From contig CM041465.1 in assembly GCA_023213395.1 (NCBI GenBank), positions 245,589,741-245,653,740 on the forward strand: a stretch of DNA of 64,000 bases. Reading direction: 5' to 3'. The notes beneath the pieces are model-generated. The model saw nothing but the letters and a program-made list of their open reading frames with translations, was not told the origin of the DNA and searched no databases. Below are positions 31,711 to 42,548 of the stretch, piece after piece. The translations under genes were made by a program, and so were the position numbers. The number at the start of each line of letters is the position of its first letter. Position 1 is the first letter of the stretch. This stretch comes from Cycas panzhihuaensis. Taxonomy: Eukaryota > Cycadophyta.

Positions 31711-33319
31711 CCATGAACTTATGCTCTAATGATGATTGATACATTGACTCAGGAGCATTAAACCATATGACTGGTTGAGAAGAATGGTTTGAATCCTCAA
31801 GACCCTATTTTCTTAACAGGTCTACTGAACTTGGCAACAATTTTCCTCTTCACATTCAAGGAAAAGGGACAATAGCTATTAGAATTAGTAATGAAGTCAA
31901 GAAGATTGGCAATGTTCTCTATGTCCCAAGTTTGATGAAAAATTTATTGTTTGTATCTTAGCTTAGAAGAAAGAGACCATGAGTCATCTCCAACAAAGAT
32001 GGGAATTGTCTGTTGTGTTGCATGAAAAAGAATGGAACTGTGATTACAGAAGGGAGAGAAGCTAACAATCTCTATAAGTTAATTTCCACCCCATTCTGCC
32101 AACATCTAATGTAAAATCTATTGTTACTTGCACTTCTTCTAATGAAATCTGGCATTTTAAGTATGGGCATATCTCAAACAAAAGATTAGAATTATTGAAA
32201 AATTCTAATATGGTGATCGAACTTCCAGATATAACATTTAATTCATTTGCTTGCAAAAGCTGTATGGTAGGCAAGCAACATAGAGTTCCATTCTGGGAAG
32301 GAATATGGAGAGCTCAAAAGAAGCTAGAGTTGAATCATACTGATTTGTGTGGACCCATAACTCTGAATTCTATAAATATTGCAAGGTATTTCCTCACATT
32401 TATTGATGACGTCTCCAGGAAAATGTGGGTATACTTTCTTTTTAGCAAATTTGAAACTTTAGATTATTTCAAAGAATTTAAGGCCTAGGTTGAATTAGAA
32501 AGTGAATGCGAAATCAATACTCTTTGTTTAGATGGAGGAGGGGAATATATATCTGGTGGCTTTCATCATTTTTGTCAGTTTCATGGAATACAAAGACAGG
32601 GGACAACTCCATAGATACCCCAATTGAATGGAGTAGCAGAGTGTATGAATAAAACCATAATGGAAATGGCCAGGAGTTTGATAGATGAAAGAACAATTTC
32701 AAGAACATACTGCATAGAAGTTGTCAACACAGATGTATACTTGATCAACAGAAGTCCAACTCAAGCCTTGGAGAAAATAATGCCCAAAGAAGCTTGGATA
32801 AGAAAAAAGCTAGGTGTAAGTAATCTTAAACGTTTTGGTTGCAAAACTTATGTTCAAATTCCATATTAAAAATGAACTAAGTTAGACAACAAAAGCATAG
32901 AATGTATTATGGTTGGTTTTAGTAAAAGTCTAAGGCTTATAAATGCATAGACCTAAAAACAAATAAGGTCTTTGTAAGTCAGGATGTTGTTTTTTATGAA
33001 AAGATCAATCAAGGAGATGAATTAATTTGTAGACAAGTGGAAGAATTTCCCAGGTGAACTGTTCTAGTTGAAGAAAAATTTGAGATTACATCAACAAACT
33101 TAATTGAGTCAAATGAAGAACAATCAGAGGGAAACATACAAGATAACTTTGATGGTGAATGTTCAGAGGAAGTACAAAATATTCTTGAACAAAGATCTTC
33201 ACAAATGGTCATATGAGAATGTTCAAAGAAAGTACCTAAATGGTATCTCAAAACAATTGAAGAATCAAAATGGGATGTGTTTGAACAAAGAACAAGGTTT
33301 TAAAAACATTGGGGTTTAA
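31711..33319 (+). pseudogene. Element G protease and integrase, broken
   Basis: The protease site IDSGALNHMTG is at 31740. The integrase frame 32195-32488 has C..C (CKSCMVGKQH), LNHTDLCGPI, YFLTFIDDVSRKMW and FKEFKA. The third block, 32624-32869, begins MNGVAECMNKTI, where the catalytic Glu is kept, and ends with RFGCKTYVQIPY. The linker to RT is worn. Confidence 0.85.
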
Positions 33320-34130
33320 TTTGTTTGGTTGAACCTTAAAGTTTTGCAGAAGCAAGTGATCATTCGAAATGGAGGGATGCAATGGATACTGAAATGAATG
33401 CCATTGAAAAAAGGAGAACCTAGGAATTGGTTAGTGTTCTAAATGACAAAGCCATTGTTGACTGTAAATGGGTATATAAGATTAAAGAAATGTTTGATGG
33501 AACAATTGAAAAATATAAGGTTAGATTAGTAGCTGGGATAGATTATGATAAAACCTTTTCACCTGTATCAAAGTTAATAACTGTAAGAATAATTATAGCA
33601 TTAACAACACTAATTAAGGTGGAGCATTGTTCAACTTGATGTTAAAAGTGCATTCTTGAATGGAGAATTCAAGGAAGAAGTATATACGCAACAATTAGCT
33701 AGTTATGTAAAGAAAGGAGAAGATCATCTAGTCTGCAAATTAAAGAAGGCTTTTTATGGTCTAAAGCAAGCATCGAGAGCCTGGTATGCCAAACTTGACA
33801 GACACCTCAATCAAAATGGATTCAATAAAAGTAATTTTGATCGTAGTCTATATAATAAAACAAATAAAGGGTTAATCACTATCATTGTTGTTTATGTAGA
33901 TGACATGATAGTCATAGACAATGATGATGAATCTATTTTAGAAATAAAATCCTAGTTAGAAAAATAATTTGAAATGACTGATTTAGGTCTTCTTCACTAT
34001 TATTGTGGGATTGAAGTTCAATAACAAAAGGATTCAATTTTTATTTTACACTTAAAATATGTGAAAAATCTCTTGAAAAAATTTAGAATGGAAGATTGTA
34101 GCAGTTTCTCTACTCCGATGGAGACAGGGT
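33320..34130 (+). pseudogene. Element G reverse transcriptase, broken
   Basis: Two frames, 33427-33639 and 33656-33955, cover most of the domain: VDCKWVYKIK, then AFYGLKQASRAWY and VVYVDDMIVI with the complete YVDD active site. A one-base shift near 33640 and a stop at 33954 break it. Confidence 0.88.
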
Positions 34131-34857
34131 GTGTTACGGCTCATGATACAGATGGTTAACTAGTAGATGCAATATTGTACGGGCATTTGGTGGGTAGTCC
34201 CATATATCTCACAACCACCAGACCTAACATATTATATTCAGTTGCAGTAATCTCCAAATACATGCAACAACCTAAAGTTTCACATTTGGAATGTAGCAAA
34301 AATAATACTAGTGTATATCAAAGGTACACTGACCATGGGTTTGAGTTATACTAAGGCATCTACTATGCAATTGACTGGATACAATGATTTAGACTAAGCT
34401 GGAGACAAGCAAGATAGGAACTCTACAACAAGATATTGTTTTTCACTCAGTTCAACAGTTGTGTCATGGACCAACAAAACACAACCAACTATAGTTTTAT
34501 CTTCCACTGAAGTAGAATATAAAGCAGTAGTCAACGCCACATGTGAAGCTATATGGATCTGACAACTCTTAAATAATTTTGAAACAAGAGCAAACTCATC
34601 CTACTGTTCTCTTTTGTGATAACCAGAGTGTAATTAAAATGACAAAAAAATCCAATATTTCATGCTAGAATAAAACATATTGAACTTCAACATCATTGTA
34701 TAAGAAAAAAGGTATAAAGTAAAGAATTGTATCTGCTCCACTGTGTAGTGAAGAACAGATTGTTGATATCTTCACAAAACCAATTGCTAAAGGCAAGTTT
34801 CAATACTTTAGGGATAGACTTGGAATAAAAGAAAATAGATAAAACATTAAGAGAGGT
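34131..34857 (+). pseudogene. Element G RNase H and polypurine tract, broken
   Basis: Blocks of copia RNase H are seen in translation: AGDKQDRNSTTRYCFSLSS, SSTEVEYKAVVNATCEAIW and the final VDIFTKPIAKGKFQYF. The catalytic first Asp block is damaged by stops. The tract AAGAGAGG directly precedes the 3' LTR. Confidence 0.82.
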
Positions 34858-35085
34858 TGTTGAATATATTGTTTTATATATAGGGTCATTATATTTTATT
34901 TCTAGGTCCTTCTTAGTGTTATACTGAGGGTTGTGTGTCAATCCCTCTTTTATGTAATTGTGACATGCGATACACATTCATAAACTCTAAATAATCACAC
35001 ATATTACACATGATTGATAAATATATAAAGTCTATTCACTCATTTAGACGAATACTCTTTTTCATATCATTTGTCTGTTTTAACA
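34858..35085 (+). repeat. 3' LTR of element G
   Basis: 228 bp from TGTTGAATATATTG to TTTTAACA, followed by TTTAA, which matches the bases before the 5' LTR at 18668-18672. Confidence 0.92.
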
Positions 35086-35090
35086 TTTAA

Positions 35091-35609
35091 AACCATGTTT
35101 CCACTTGTTGTTTTCTCCATTTGTGATAGTTTTTTTCTCTTGTCTAAGGCTGCAATTGCTTAAATCATGCTCGAGAACCCTAGAATTGACTATTTGTCTA
35201 TTGTTTTTTGTCTTTGTTTGCCTCTGGTGTGCAAATCAACCTCTACGGTTGTGTGTGTGAAAATTTTGATAGCTATAGATTTTTATTTCGTGCGTAGTTG
35301 ATTTTTTAATAATCTAAAGTTTCAATCTTTAGTATAGTGAAATTAAACTGTTCTATGTAACGTTTGGGGTCTGCTCCTTTGTTTTTGGGCCAATGGTCAC
35401 ATTGTGAAAGGGGCTTTAATGCCCGAAAGGTCCTAATTGCCATATCTTCTCTGTTTTACCTTTGATTTCAAAAATTCAAGTTGTTGTAATCATATTTTGA
35501 GCTATACTTTCATAATATGAGCCTAGATTTGTAAACAAACCTTGCAACCTCTAAATATTCATATAAACTCATGCTTGTGATTATGATTTTATTGTAATTT
35601 TTGCCATTA
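35091..35609 (+). other. Second part of the leader of element I
   Basis: Noncoding sequence continuing from 18667 after G is removed. No frame or repeat stands out. Confidence 0.65.
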
Positions 35610-36339
35610 TGTCGAGTGTAAACATAGCTAGTTACATTCTATGAGAGTCAAAAACTAAATGGCAAAAGTTATGTAAATTGGAAGTTTAAAATATCCAATA
35701 TTCTTGCTCAATAAAGATTAATGAAAATTGTTGAAGGCAAGGAACCTAAGCCAGTTCAGACAACTCGTCAAGTTGCAATGATTGTAGGACCATCTGCTGT
35801 AGCAATCTCTGTAACTTTAATGGTATTAGCCAAAGATGTGGAAGATTGAGAGGGCAAAAATTGAGAAGCACTCATGATTATTGGTTTGTCTGTTGCAGAT
35901 GAACCAATTACACACTTGCAAGGCTAAACAACATCAACGGAAGCATGACAAACATTGAAATATCTATATGAAACAAAGAACGACACTAGAGTTTGGTGCC
36001 TAAGGAATCAATTGTATGCCTACAAAATTACAATTGATGACTCTATCTCCATTCATTTGCAAAGACATAAGGAGATTAGAGATCAACAAATTGCCATTGG
36101 TGAGAAGTCAAGGAGAGAGCTTGTGAGCATAACTTTGAATAGCTTCTACAAAGGCTATCAAATTTTTGTTACTAGCTTGTGCCTAAAGGAGAGATCATAG
36201 TCTTTAAGATTTGGAGAATTATTTGGACTTCTCATGCACAAAGAACAATGTATGGGTGGATATGTTGGAGGCAATGGTGGCATGGAATTGACTTCTCATA
36301 GCTCTGTCTGTTGATGACAAAAAAGTCTTTGTGTTTAGT
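35610..36339 (+). pseudogene. Element I Gag, broken and without a visible zinc knuckle
   Basis: Translation from ATG near 35610 gives SVNIASYI, then NGKSYVNWKFKI and, in the frame 35955-36200, MKYLYETKNDTRVWCLRNQL and YAYKITIDDSIS. It resembles Gag of J. Stops occur upstream of 35955. The zinc knuckle expected near 36200-36350 is not seen, suggesting a deletion. Confidence 0.75.
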
Positions 36340-37560
36340 GCTATTTCTGGCAGTTCAAGACCTAGTATATTGATTTTGGAGCATCAAACCTTATCTCCTT
36401 CCATAAGAAGTGGTTTATGGAACTCAAATTTGTAAATGGTTTGATCATAATTGTTGGTGATTACAATCAACATAGAGTAACATATAAAGGTACAATTGTT
36501 CTTAAGAAAAAATTTAATAAAATTACTATCTATGATGTACTATATGTATCATCCTTTAAGCATAACTTACTTTTTGTAAGTCGTATAACAAAACTGAATT
36601 TGAAAGTGGAGTTTGTTGTTGTTAAATGTGTCATCAAAGATGACAATTCTGTAATTGCTCAAGGAGTCCAAGAGAATGGCTTATATAAATTTTCCGGCTC
36701 ATTTGAGCATTGTTTTATTACAACTTCATCTGATGCATTATGACATGACCATTTTGGTCATTTGAACTACTCCAACCTTTATTTCTAAATAAGTTAAAGA
36801 TAGTACATGACCTTCCTTTTAGTACAGAAAAACAATGAAATCTGCAGTGCTTGTGTATTAGGAAAACATCATAGCGAAAAAATTGTTAAATCCACATGGC
36901 ATGCAAAACATAAATTAGAATTGGTACACTTTGTTCTATGTGGACCAATCACATTGGGTTCATTTAGAGGAGTGAGATACTTCATGATGTTCATCAACGA
37001 CTTGACTAGGAAGACATGGGTTTATCTTATGAAAAACAAGTCAGAAGCATTTACAAAGTTTAAGGAATTCAAAGCTGAAGTGGAAAACTTCTCTAAAAAG
37101 AAGGATTAAAATTATGAGAAGTGATAGTTGAGGTGAATATCTATCTTACGAGTTCATTACTTTTTGCAAGAACCATGGCATCAAATGAAAATTAATAACA
37201 TCTTATACAACACAGTAGAATGTTGAAGCCAAAAGAAAGAATCACATTGTTGCTGAAATGGCGAGATGTATGCTTAAATCCAAAAATGTGCCTAATGGCT
37301 TGTGGGCTGAAGCAGTGAACATAGCAATTTATATTTTGAGTAGAAGTTCTACAATAACTATTCAAAATATGACTCCCGAAGAAGCTTAGACAGAAAGAAA
37401 ACCCTTTGTTTGTAATCTTTGTGTTTTTGGTTATACTATTTATGTTCATGTACCTGATGAAAAGCGATAAAAGCTTGTTGATAAAAGTTGCGGGTGCATT
37501 TTTGTAGGATATTGCGAGTCATCCAAAGCCTATAGGCTCTGGAATCCTTCAGAGAAGAAG
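36340..37560 (+). pseudogene. Element I protease and integrase, broken
   Basis: Protease: DFGASNLISF stands for DSGA, then VLYVSSFKHNLLFVSRI. Integrase: C..C zinc motif CSACVLGKHH, HFVLCGPI (catalytic Asp changed to Val), FRGVRYFMMFINDLTRKTW and FTKFKEFKAEVE. The DSxGGE block appears at 37117 as MRSDSxGEYLS and the third block near 37215 lacks a clear Glu. Stops separate the frames. Confidence 0.82.
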
Positions 37561-38110
37561 AATGTAATTAATAGGGATGCACTCTTTTTTGATTTTGATG
37601 AGGATATAATTCCTATTATAAATATTGATGCTGAAAGTAAAAAGTTGAAGAGTGAAACTAATGTGAAGAAAGAAGAGGATGTGGAATTACTTGTAGATAT
37701 CCCTTTCTTCCTTCTTCTAAGTTACCTAAATGGTATACTCAAACCATGAAAGATTCCAAGATTAGTGATATTGACACTAGTCTAGATGTGCAGATATGCA
37801 ACAAGGTAAATTTAGCCTTGATGTCTAATGTCTTAAACGCAGATGAACCTAAATTTTTTACTGAAGCCAAGGATGCACCTCATTGGTAGTCAACTATGCA
37901 GGAAGAGTACAGCGCCATACTGAAGAATGATACTTGGAATCTTGTTGAGCTTCCACTTGGGAAGAAGGCAATTGGTTGCAAATGGGTGTACAAGGCGAAG
38001 TATTGATCAAATGGTGATATCAACAAGTATAAGGCTCAACTTGTAGCTAAAGGTTATGCTTAGATTGAAGGTGGAGGTTTGGAAGAAACCTTTGCACCTA
38101 TGGTGAAAAT
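37561..38110 (+). pseudogene. Element I linker and truncated reverse transcriptase
   Basis: After an acidic linker, RT reads FTEAKDAPHW, NDTWNLVELPLGKKAIGCKW and LVAKGYA, EETFAPMVKIV. It stops at 38110 where the LTR of B begins; the palm with YVDD and RNase H are gone. Confidence 0.85.
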
Positions 38111-38663
38111 TGTTAAACCTTATGTTTATATGTTAAGATAATGTACTTTTATTTTCATGTAATATGTGTACTTTTTACTTTAGGGGTGACTTATCACTTA
38201 AGTGATAAAGTGCACACCCACATTCTTTCTAGTGACACAACGTTGTCACTAAAGGGTCAAATGGACCCTCATGTATTTTTGCTCACATGAGAGCCCAAAA
38301 GGACACATGTCCAACATGCAAGGCATGTATCTTGGATGTTTGACACTTGTCAAACATCCAAGGCCTTAGGTCTCTCATCTCACTCTATATAATGAGACCT
38401 CTTCTCATTGTCTCATAAGAGAGTTGGAGTCAGATTGTTATCTTTGTCGCTTGCTAATCAAACTGTTCATTCTTTGGAGGTTGGACCAATTCCAACTCCA
38501 CATATTGGGTATCATTTTCTCTTGCTCCTTCATTTGTGCTTTGTCTCTTTGCTCTCTATTTTTCTTGAGATTATTATACTTGTTTGTATTTCTGCAACTA
38601 GAACTAGAGTGATCCTAGTTTCTAGATCTTGGGATTGTTGAAGTCATCTAGCCTCTTTTCACA
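38111..38663 (+). repeat. 5' LTR of element B
   Basis: 553 bp, TGTTAAACC to TTTTCACA; the same family as the LTR of A in inverted orientation. A TATA-like CTATATAA is at 38385. Confidence 0.88.
38331..38362. promoter_or_regulatory. 32-bp palindrome in the LTR of B
   Basis: Identical in design and sequence to the palindrome at 708-739 in A: 15-bp arms and a two-base centre, located about 25 bp upstream of the TATA-like box. A role as enhancer or binding site is inferred. Confidence 0.5.
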
Positions 38664-38665
38664 TT

Positions 38666-38677
38666 TGGTATCAGAGC
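38666..38677 (+). other. Primer-binding site of element B
   Basis: TGGTATCAGAGC two bases after the LTR end; it proves this LTR is a 5' LTR and not the 3' LTR of element I. Confidence 0.9.
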
Positions 38678-39330
38678 AAGAGGAGACTAGCTCCCTCTGT
38701 TCTGGTTTGTAGTTGCTCAAGGAGATTTGAAGAAAGCTACAAACCCTTGGTGACGACCTTCGTACTTTGAAGGCGATCCAAGGTTTGTTTTGAAGTTTTT
38801 AATTGCAAGTTCAAGCATTTTGGAGCTACATTTGTAGGCTGGAGCAAGCACATTTCAAATCTGAATTTTTTTTTCAGACTTTTATCAAGAGTGCAGCACT
38901 CACTGTTTTCCAAAAATAATGATTTTCTCTAATTTTTTCTTTAGAAAAAATTATTTTTTTTGTAAATTCAAGGCAGATCTCAGGAGTTACATGTGGTTTT
39001 TTGACTGAAAATCAGTTTTTAATCACTCCATTCAGACAAAACTTCATTTACAAAGATTCCTCACTATTCTGGGCCTTTTTTTAAACTTGCAGAGCAATTT
39101 TCTTGATAAAAATTGGTCATTTCTACTGGTTTCTACTAGCTGCTCTCTATCTAACTTTCACTGCAGACTTCCGGAGGTGTAGTAGACCCTGCGTGGGTCC
39201 CACAGAGCTACTCAAGTGACCGTACGTCACTCACAAGGTTGTACAAGCCCATCCGCCCCACAAATTGCGGCGCCTTTGAAAGGACCTCTTTACTGTTCTC
39301 TTTGCACGCAGCACGTAACGCCCTCGATTT

Positions 39331-39770
39331 GAGCTGTTTTCCATGATTTGTCTCCCTTTATGAGAGTTGTTTTCATACTTAAAGAGCTGTTTTCATACTT
39401 AAACAACTCGTGTTTTCATACTTAAAGAGTCGTTTTCATACTTAAATAATTGTGTTTTCATACTTAAAGAGTTGTTTTCCATGATTTATGAGAGCTTTTC
39501 ATACTTAAAGAGTCAGTTTTCATACTTAAATGACTATGTTTTCATACTTAAAGAGTTGTTTTCATACTTAAACAATTTGTGTTTTCATACTTAAAGCGCT
39601 GTTTTCCATGATTTGTGAGAGCTGTTTTCATACTTAAAGAGTTATTTTCATACTTAAAGAACTGTTTCCATACTTAAACAGCTGTGTTTTCATACTTAAA
39701 GAAAGCTTTTCCATGATTTATGAGAGTGTTTTCATACTTAAAGAGCTATTTTCATACTTAAATCATTGCT
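39331..39770 (+). repeat. Minisatellite of about 20-bp units in the leader of B
   Basis: Roughly sixteen copies of the core TTTTCATACTTAAA, each followed by a 5-8 base variable end (GAGCTG, CAACTCGT, TAATTGT). A variant unit with TTTCCATGATTTATGAGAG recurs about every 100-135 bases, giving a higher-order pattern. Confidence 0.9.
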
Positions 39771-39792
39771 TATGTTTAGTTCTATGTCTCAC

Positions 39793-40210
39793 GAATCGCC
39801 AAAAAGGCTTTATTTCGTCACTGAATCGCCAAAAGGCTTTATTTCGCTTCATCGAACTACCAAAAAGACTTTATTTTTGCCTTGCTTTGACTGTGCAAGA
39901 CAGGTTGAAATGTGTTTTTAAAGGCAGTAAGCATCGCTACTGGATCCATCAAATTTTGTGCTATAAGCATTCATGAAATTGACTTTGTACTGCATCTTTC
40001 GCTCACCGAATCGCCAAAAAGGCTTTATTTCGCTTCATCGAATCGCCAAAAGGCTTTATTTCGTCACCGAATCGCCAAAAAGACTTTATTTCTGCCTTGC
40101 TTTGACTGTGCAAGACAGGCTGGAATGTGTTCTTAAAGGCAGTAAGCATCGCTACTAGATCTATCAAATTTTGTGCTATAAGCATTCATGAAATTGACTT
40201 TGTACTGCAT
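39793..40210 (+). repeat. Tandem duplication of about 210 bp built on 25-bp subunits
   Basis: Two copies (39793-39993 and 40010-40210) share subunits GAATCGCCAAAAAGGCTTTA and the block GCAAGACAGG..GGCAGTAAGCATCGCTAC. They follow the minisatellite directly. Confidence 0.88.
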
Positions 40211-41316
40211 GTTGTTTTCTGAAGCTACATGCTACATGGTAAACGCTTGCTAAATAAGATAAAGCAAGTATACAAAGAATCTGAGTCGTTCTATGGCAAT
40301 TTCAAGGTTTTCGAACAAGTGTTAATTGACTTTAAGAGAAGTGATTCAAGTGTTTTTCATATCAAAAAAAGTGATATTTAATCACTAATTTTTAAACACA
40401 TTTAAGGCACCTTGCATGGTGACCTAATAACCCTTAGTCTTAAAGAGGGTTCAAAACACTTTGTACTTAATAAAAATCACTTCCTCTTTTGATCGTTGGG
40501 ACTAATTTAAAGTTCCAACACTTGGTGCTTGATGTCCATTTTCATGCAAGTGGTTCTCTTACCTTCACTTTTTCAGCATTAAAAGGAACCCACTTGTATC
40601 TTCATCCCAAGTTTTGCATTACTTATTTTCAGTACTTAAGCCTTTTTTTCAAAAAGTACTTTGCAAAACTTATTGTAATCAAGCATTTGGTTTCTTACTT
40701 GGATCAACAAAGCACTACTTTTTTCATTAAAGTGCTCATTGTAAAAACACTACTATTCATATTGATGTACTTACATTGGTTCCTCTTGAAGCCACTTTTC
40801 ATTGTAAAGCTTATCAAAGCATTTTCATAAGTGCATTTTTCCAAGCAAAAAGAAATCTAAGTTCACTTTAAAACTGCTAAAAAGTGACTTAAAATCTGTT
40901 GGAGTGGCCCAAAAAAGGTTCAAACCTTACCTCTAAATTAACCTTAAGCTTGGTGCATTCCCTAGGGGACCAACTGACCGAACGGTCAGTGCACGACAAT
41001 TAAGGTTGCTTGAGGGAAAGGAGGTTCGAAAAGGGTGTTATTGGGGCTGTGAATCCCAGGGAAAGCATGGTACGTCCATGCAGATGAACCCTACCTGCTT
41101 TGTTCTAGATTTAACTTTGCCAACTATTGGATCTCCTCCATAAGATCAAAGTTGGACCAACTCTATAGCCTAGTCCTCCACCCCTCATCATTCTATTCAG
41201 TTGTTGGATCTTCTAGTAAGATCAAGACTGCTGGTTTCGTTAGAAGGTGGAACTTAAGCGACGAAAGCTTTGAGTTTCCAAGTTATCTGCTAGCTTCAAG
41301 CTTTTATAACTGAAAC

Positions 41317-41499
41317 ATGGCTGCCATAAACATGCTAAATGCCTGCACGATTCGGTTAACAGGACAAGATAATTATCAAGAATGGAAGAGACTCACTTAG
41401 AACTTGCTAATCATGAACGAATTTTGGAGTTATGTTTCTGGGAGATTACCTCGACTAGCACTTGTTATCAATGGCGATGTTACTGTAGAACCTGATGAA
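41317..41499 (+). pseudogene. Gag start of element B, truncated
   Basis: Begins MAAINMLNACTIRLTGQDNY, has a stop after about 27 codons (at 41398), then LLIMNEFWSYVSGRLPR as in Gag of H. It breaks off where the end of the LTR of I begins. Confidence 0.8.
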
Positions 41500-41573
41500 C
41501 CTAATTGCTGCAATCTCCGCATTTTCTCATGTTCTCTTTTCTATGTTTTAATGTAGTCCTTGTTTATCTTAGA
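41500..41573 (+). repeat. Remnant of the 3' LTR of element I
   Basis: It matches the last 70 bases of 18005-18332 and is followed by AAAGA, the right target duplication, after which J resumes on the minus strand. Confidence 0.82.
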
Positions 41574-41578
41574 AAAGA

Positions 41579-42208
41579 CACTACAAAAAGATTTTTTGAA
41601 AAATATCGAGAATCAGAGGAGGCCTAAACAATTGAAGTTGCCAAAAAATATTTTTACAAATGTGCCTTGTTGTATTAAGGGTAATTTGCCCTAGGAAATT
41701 TATTTTAACTCCAAATCTCCATAGCTAATAGATAAAGAACCCCTAAAAAGGATTTTTCGAAAATATTGCAGAACAAAAGAGATCTAAGCTGTTGAGCTCA
41801 ATAAAATGTTTTTTCATTAAGAGAATTGGAATGATCTCTGATTGTGTTCAAGTTTTGATGAATCTAGGCAAATAAGACCCCTATGAGCATGTAGGAGAAT
41901 CCTTTTAGTAGATTTGATGATTTTTGCCCTCAAATAAGCAAAACACGGTCCAAAAAATTGCACAAATTGAGAAATGCCAATGTGTGTTTACTTAATACTT
42001 GCAAACACCATTGTATAATAGTGTATAATATTGCTTAACACTGCCTAGTAATAACAAGCATGAATTTCCCAGCTCAAACTTGAAGAAAATGACAAAAAAA
42101 AGACTAAGAAAGGAATGATCTCACTTTTAGCAATAATGTACAAATGCAAAGAATATTAACAAGGCTTTCAACAATCTAGAAGCATTTCACAGACGTAGAG
42201 GACAGTGA
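41579..42208 (-). other. Distal leader of element J
   Basis: Noncoding sequence between the primer site of J and the insertion site of I. No motif seen. Confidence 0.7.
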
Positions 42209-42548
42209 GCTCTGATACCATGTTAGAATATGTGATTGAGAGTAATGGGCTGTAGAAAAATAAATAGCACAAGCACACATCCCTAAATGAATGGGAAGAC
42301 AATAAAAATGCACTATTTCATAGCTTACACTCAATTAACTTTATTATCTATAAGTGGAGGCAATGAATACGAATAAGAGACTCTATGATGAGTTATAACA
42401 ACGCACACATGTGCGTGTAGAATCTAAAAATAGAAGGTGAGAGTTACAATAATGAACAAATGACATGTGACTTTGGGAATGGATGCCATCTACATCTAAT
42501 GTAACAAATAATGTTACAATACATAATGAATTAACATTATTTCTAACA
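42209..42548 (-). repeat. Primer-binding site and 5' LTR of element J
   Basis: The minus strand reads LTR (42221-42548, TGTTAGAAATAATG to ATTCTAACA) and then TGGTATCAGAGC at 42209-42220. The LTR pairs with 8964-9318. Confidence 0.85.

Larger units (their letters stand above)
18673..35085 (+). mobile_element. Element G: near-complete Ty1/copia element interrupted by F
   Basis: LTRs 18673-18913 and 34858-35085 are flanked by TTTAA on both sides. After removal of F the element is 5.3 kb with Gag, two zinc knuckles, protease, integrase, RT and RNase H in the normal copia order. Every domain contains stops or frameshifts. Confidence 0.92.
38678..41316 (+). other. Leader of element B
   Basis: 2.6 kb without Gag or pol. 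It contains a short GC-rich patch (39160-39330), the minisatellite at 39331-39770, the duplicated block at 39793-40210, and a segment (40340-40900) resembling the leader of H in its phrases about GTGACCTAATAACC. Frames in the repeats are by-products. Confidence 0.7.
38111..41499 (+). mobile_element. Element B: 5' LTR, long leader and Gag start of a Ty1/copia element
   Basis: An LTR, primer site, 2.6-kb leader with tandem repeats and the first 60 codons of Gag are followed directly by the last 70 bases of the 3' LTR of I. The rest of B and of I between these points was lost, probably in one deletion. Gag resembles that of H (MLNACTIRLTGQDNY against MLNANTIKLTGAENY). Confidence 0.85.
18005..41573 (+). 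mobile_element. Element I: Ty1/copia element carrying G and B
   Basis: The 5' LTR is at 18005-18332 and only the last 70 or so bases of the 3' LTR remain (41500-41573). The target duplication AAAGA is intact at 18000-18004 and 41574-41578. Coding sequence runs from Gag (35610) to early RT (38110). G is inserted in the leader. B lies at 38111-41499, where the rest of pol and most of the 3' LTR are missing. Without G and B, about 3.8 kb remain. Confidence 0.85.
8964..42548 (-). mobile_element. Element J: minus-strand Ty1/copia element carrying E, N and I
   Basis: Matching LTRs lie at 8964-9318 and 42221-42548, with a primer-binding site beside the right one and a purine tract beside the left one, as expected for one minus-strand element. 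Between them, after removal of E, N and I, the order is Gag, zinc knuckle, protease, integrase, RT and RNase H, about 6.3 kb in all. The flanking five bases do not match (GCACA or GTACA against CTGTA), so the insertion site is unresolved. A 26-bp tandem duplication at 8939-8990 may have altered the left edge. Confidence 0.75.

Noticed and set aside
38111-38663. LTR at the end of I as the 3' LTR of I
   Set aside because: A primer-binding site follows it, its sequence differs from the 5' LTR of I, and the true 3' LTR remnant of I with AAAGA is at 41500-41573.
39331-39770. CRISPR array
   Set aside because: Units are 20 bases with no constant spacers, in a plant retroelement leader; it is a minisatellite.
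39713-40158. Overlapping plus-strand frames over the B leader repeats
   Set aside because: They arise from the absence of stops in the repeat units, recur in several frames and have no start or domain support.
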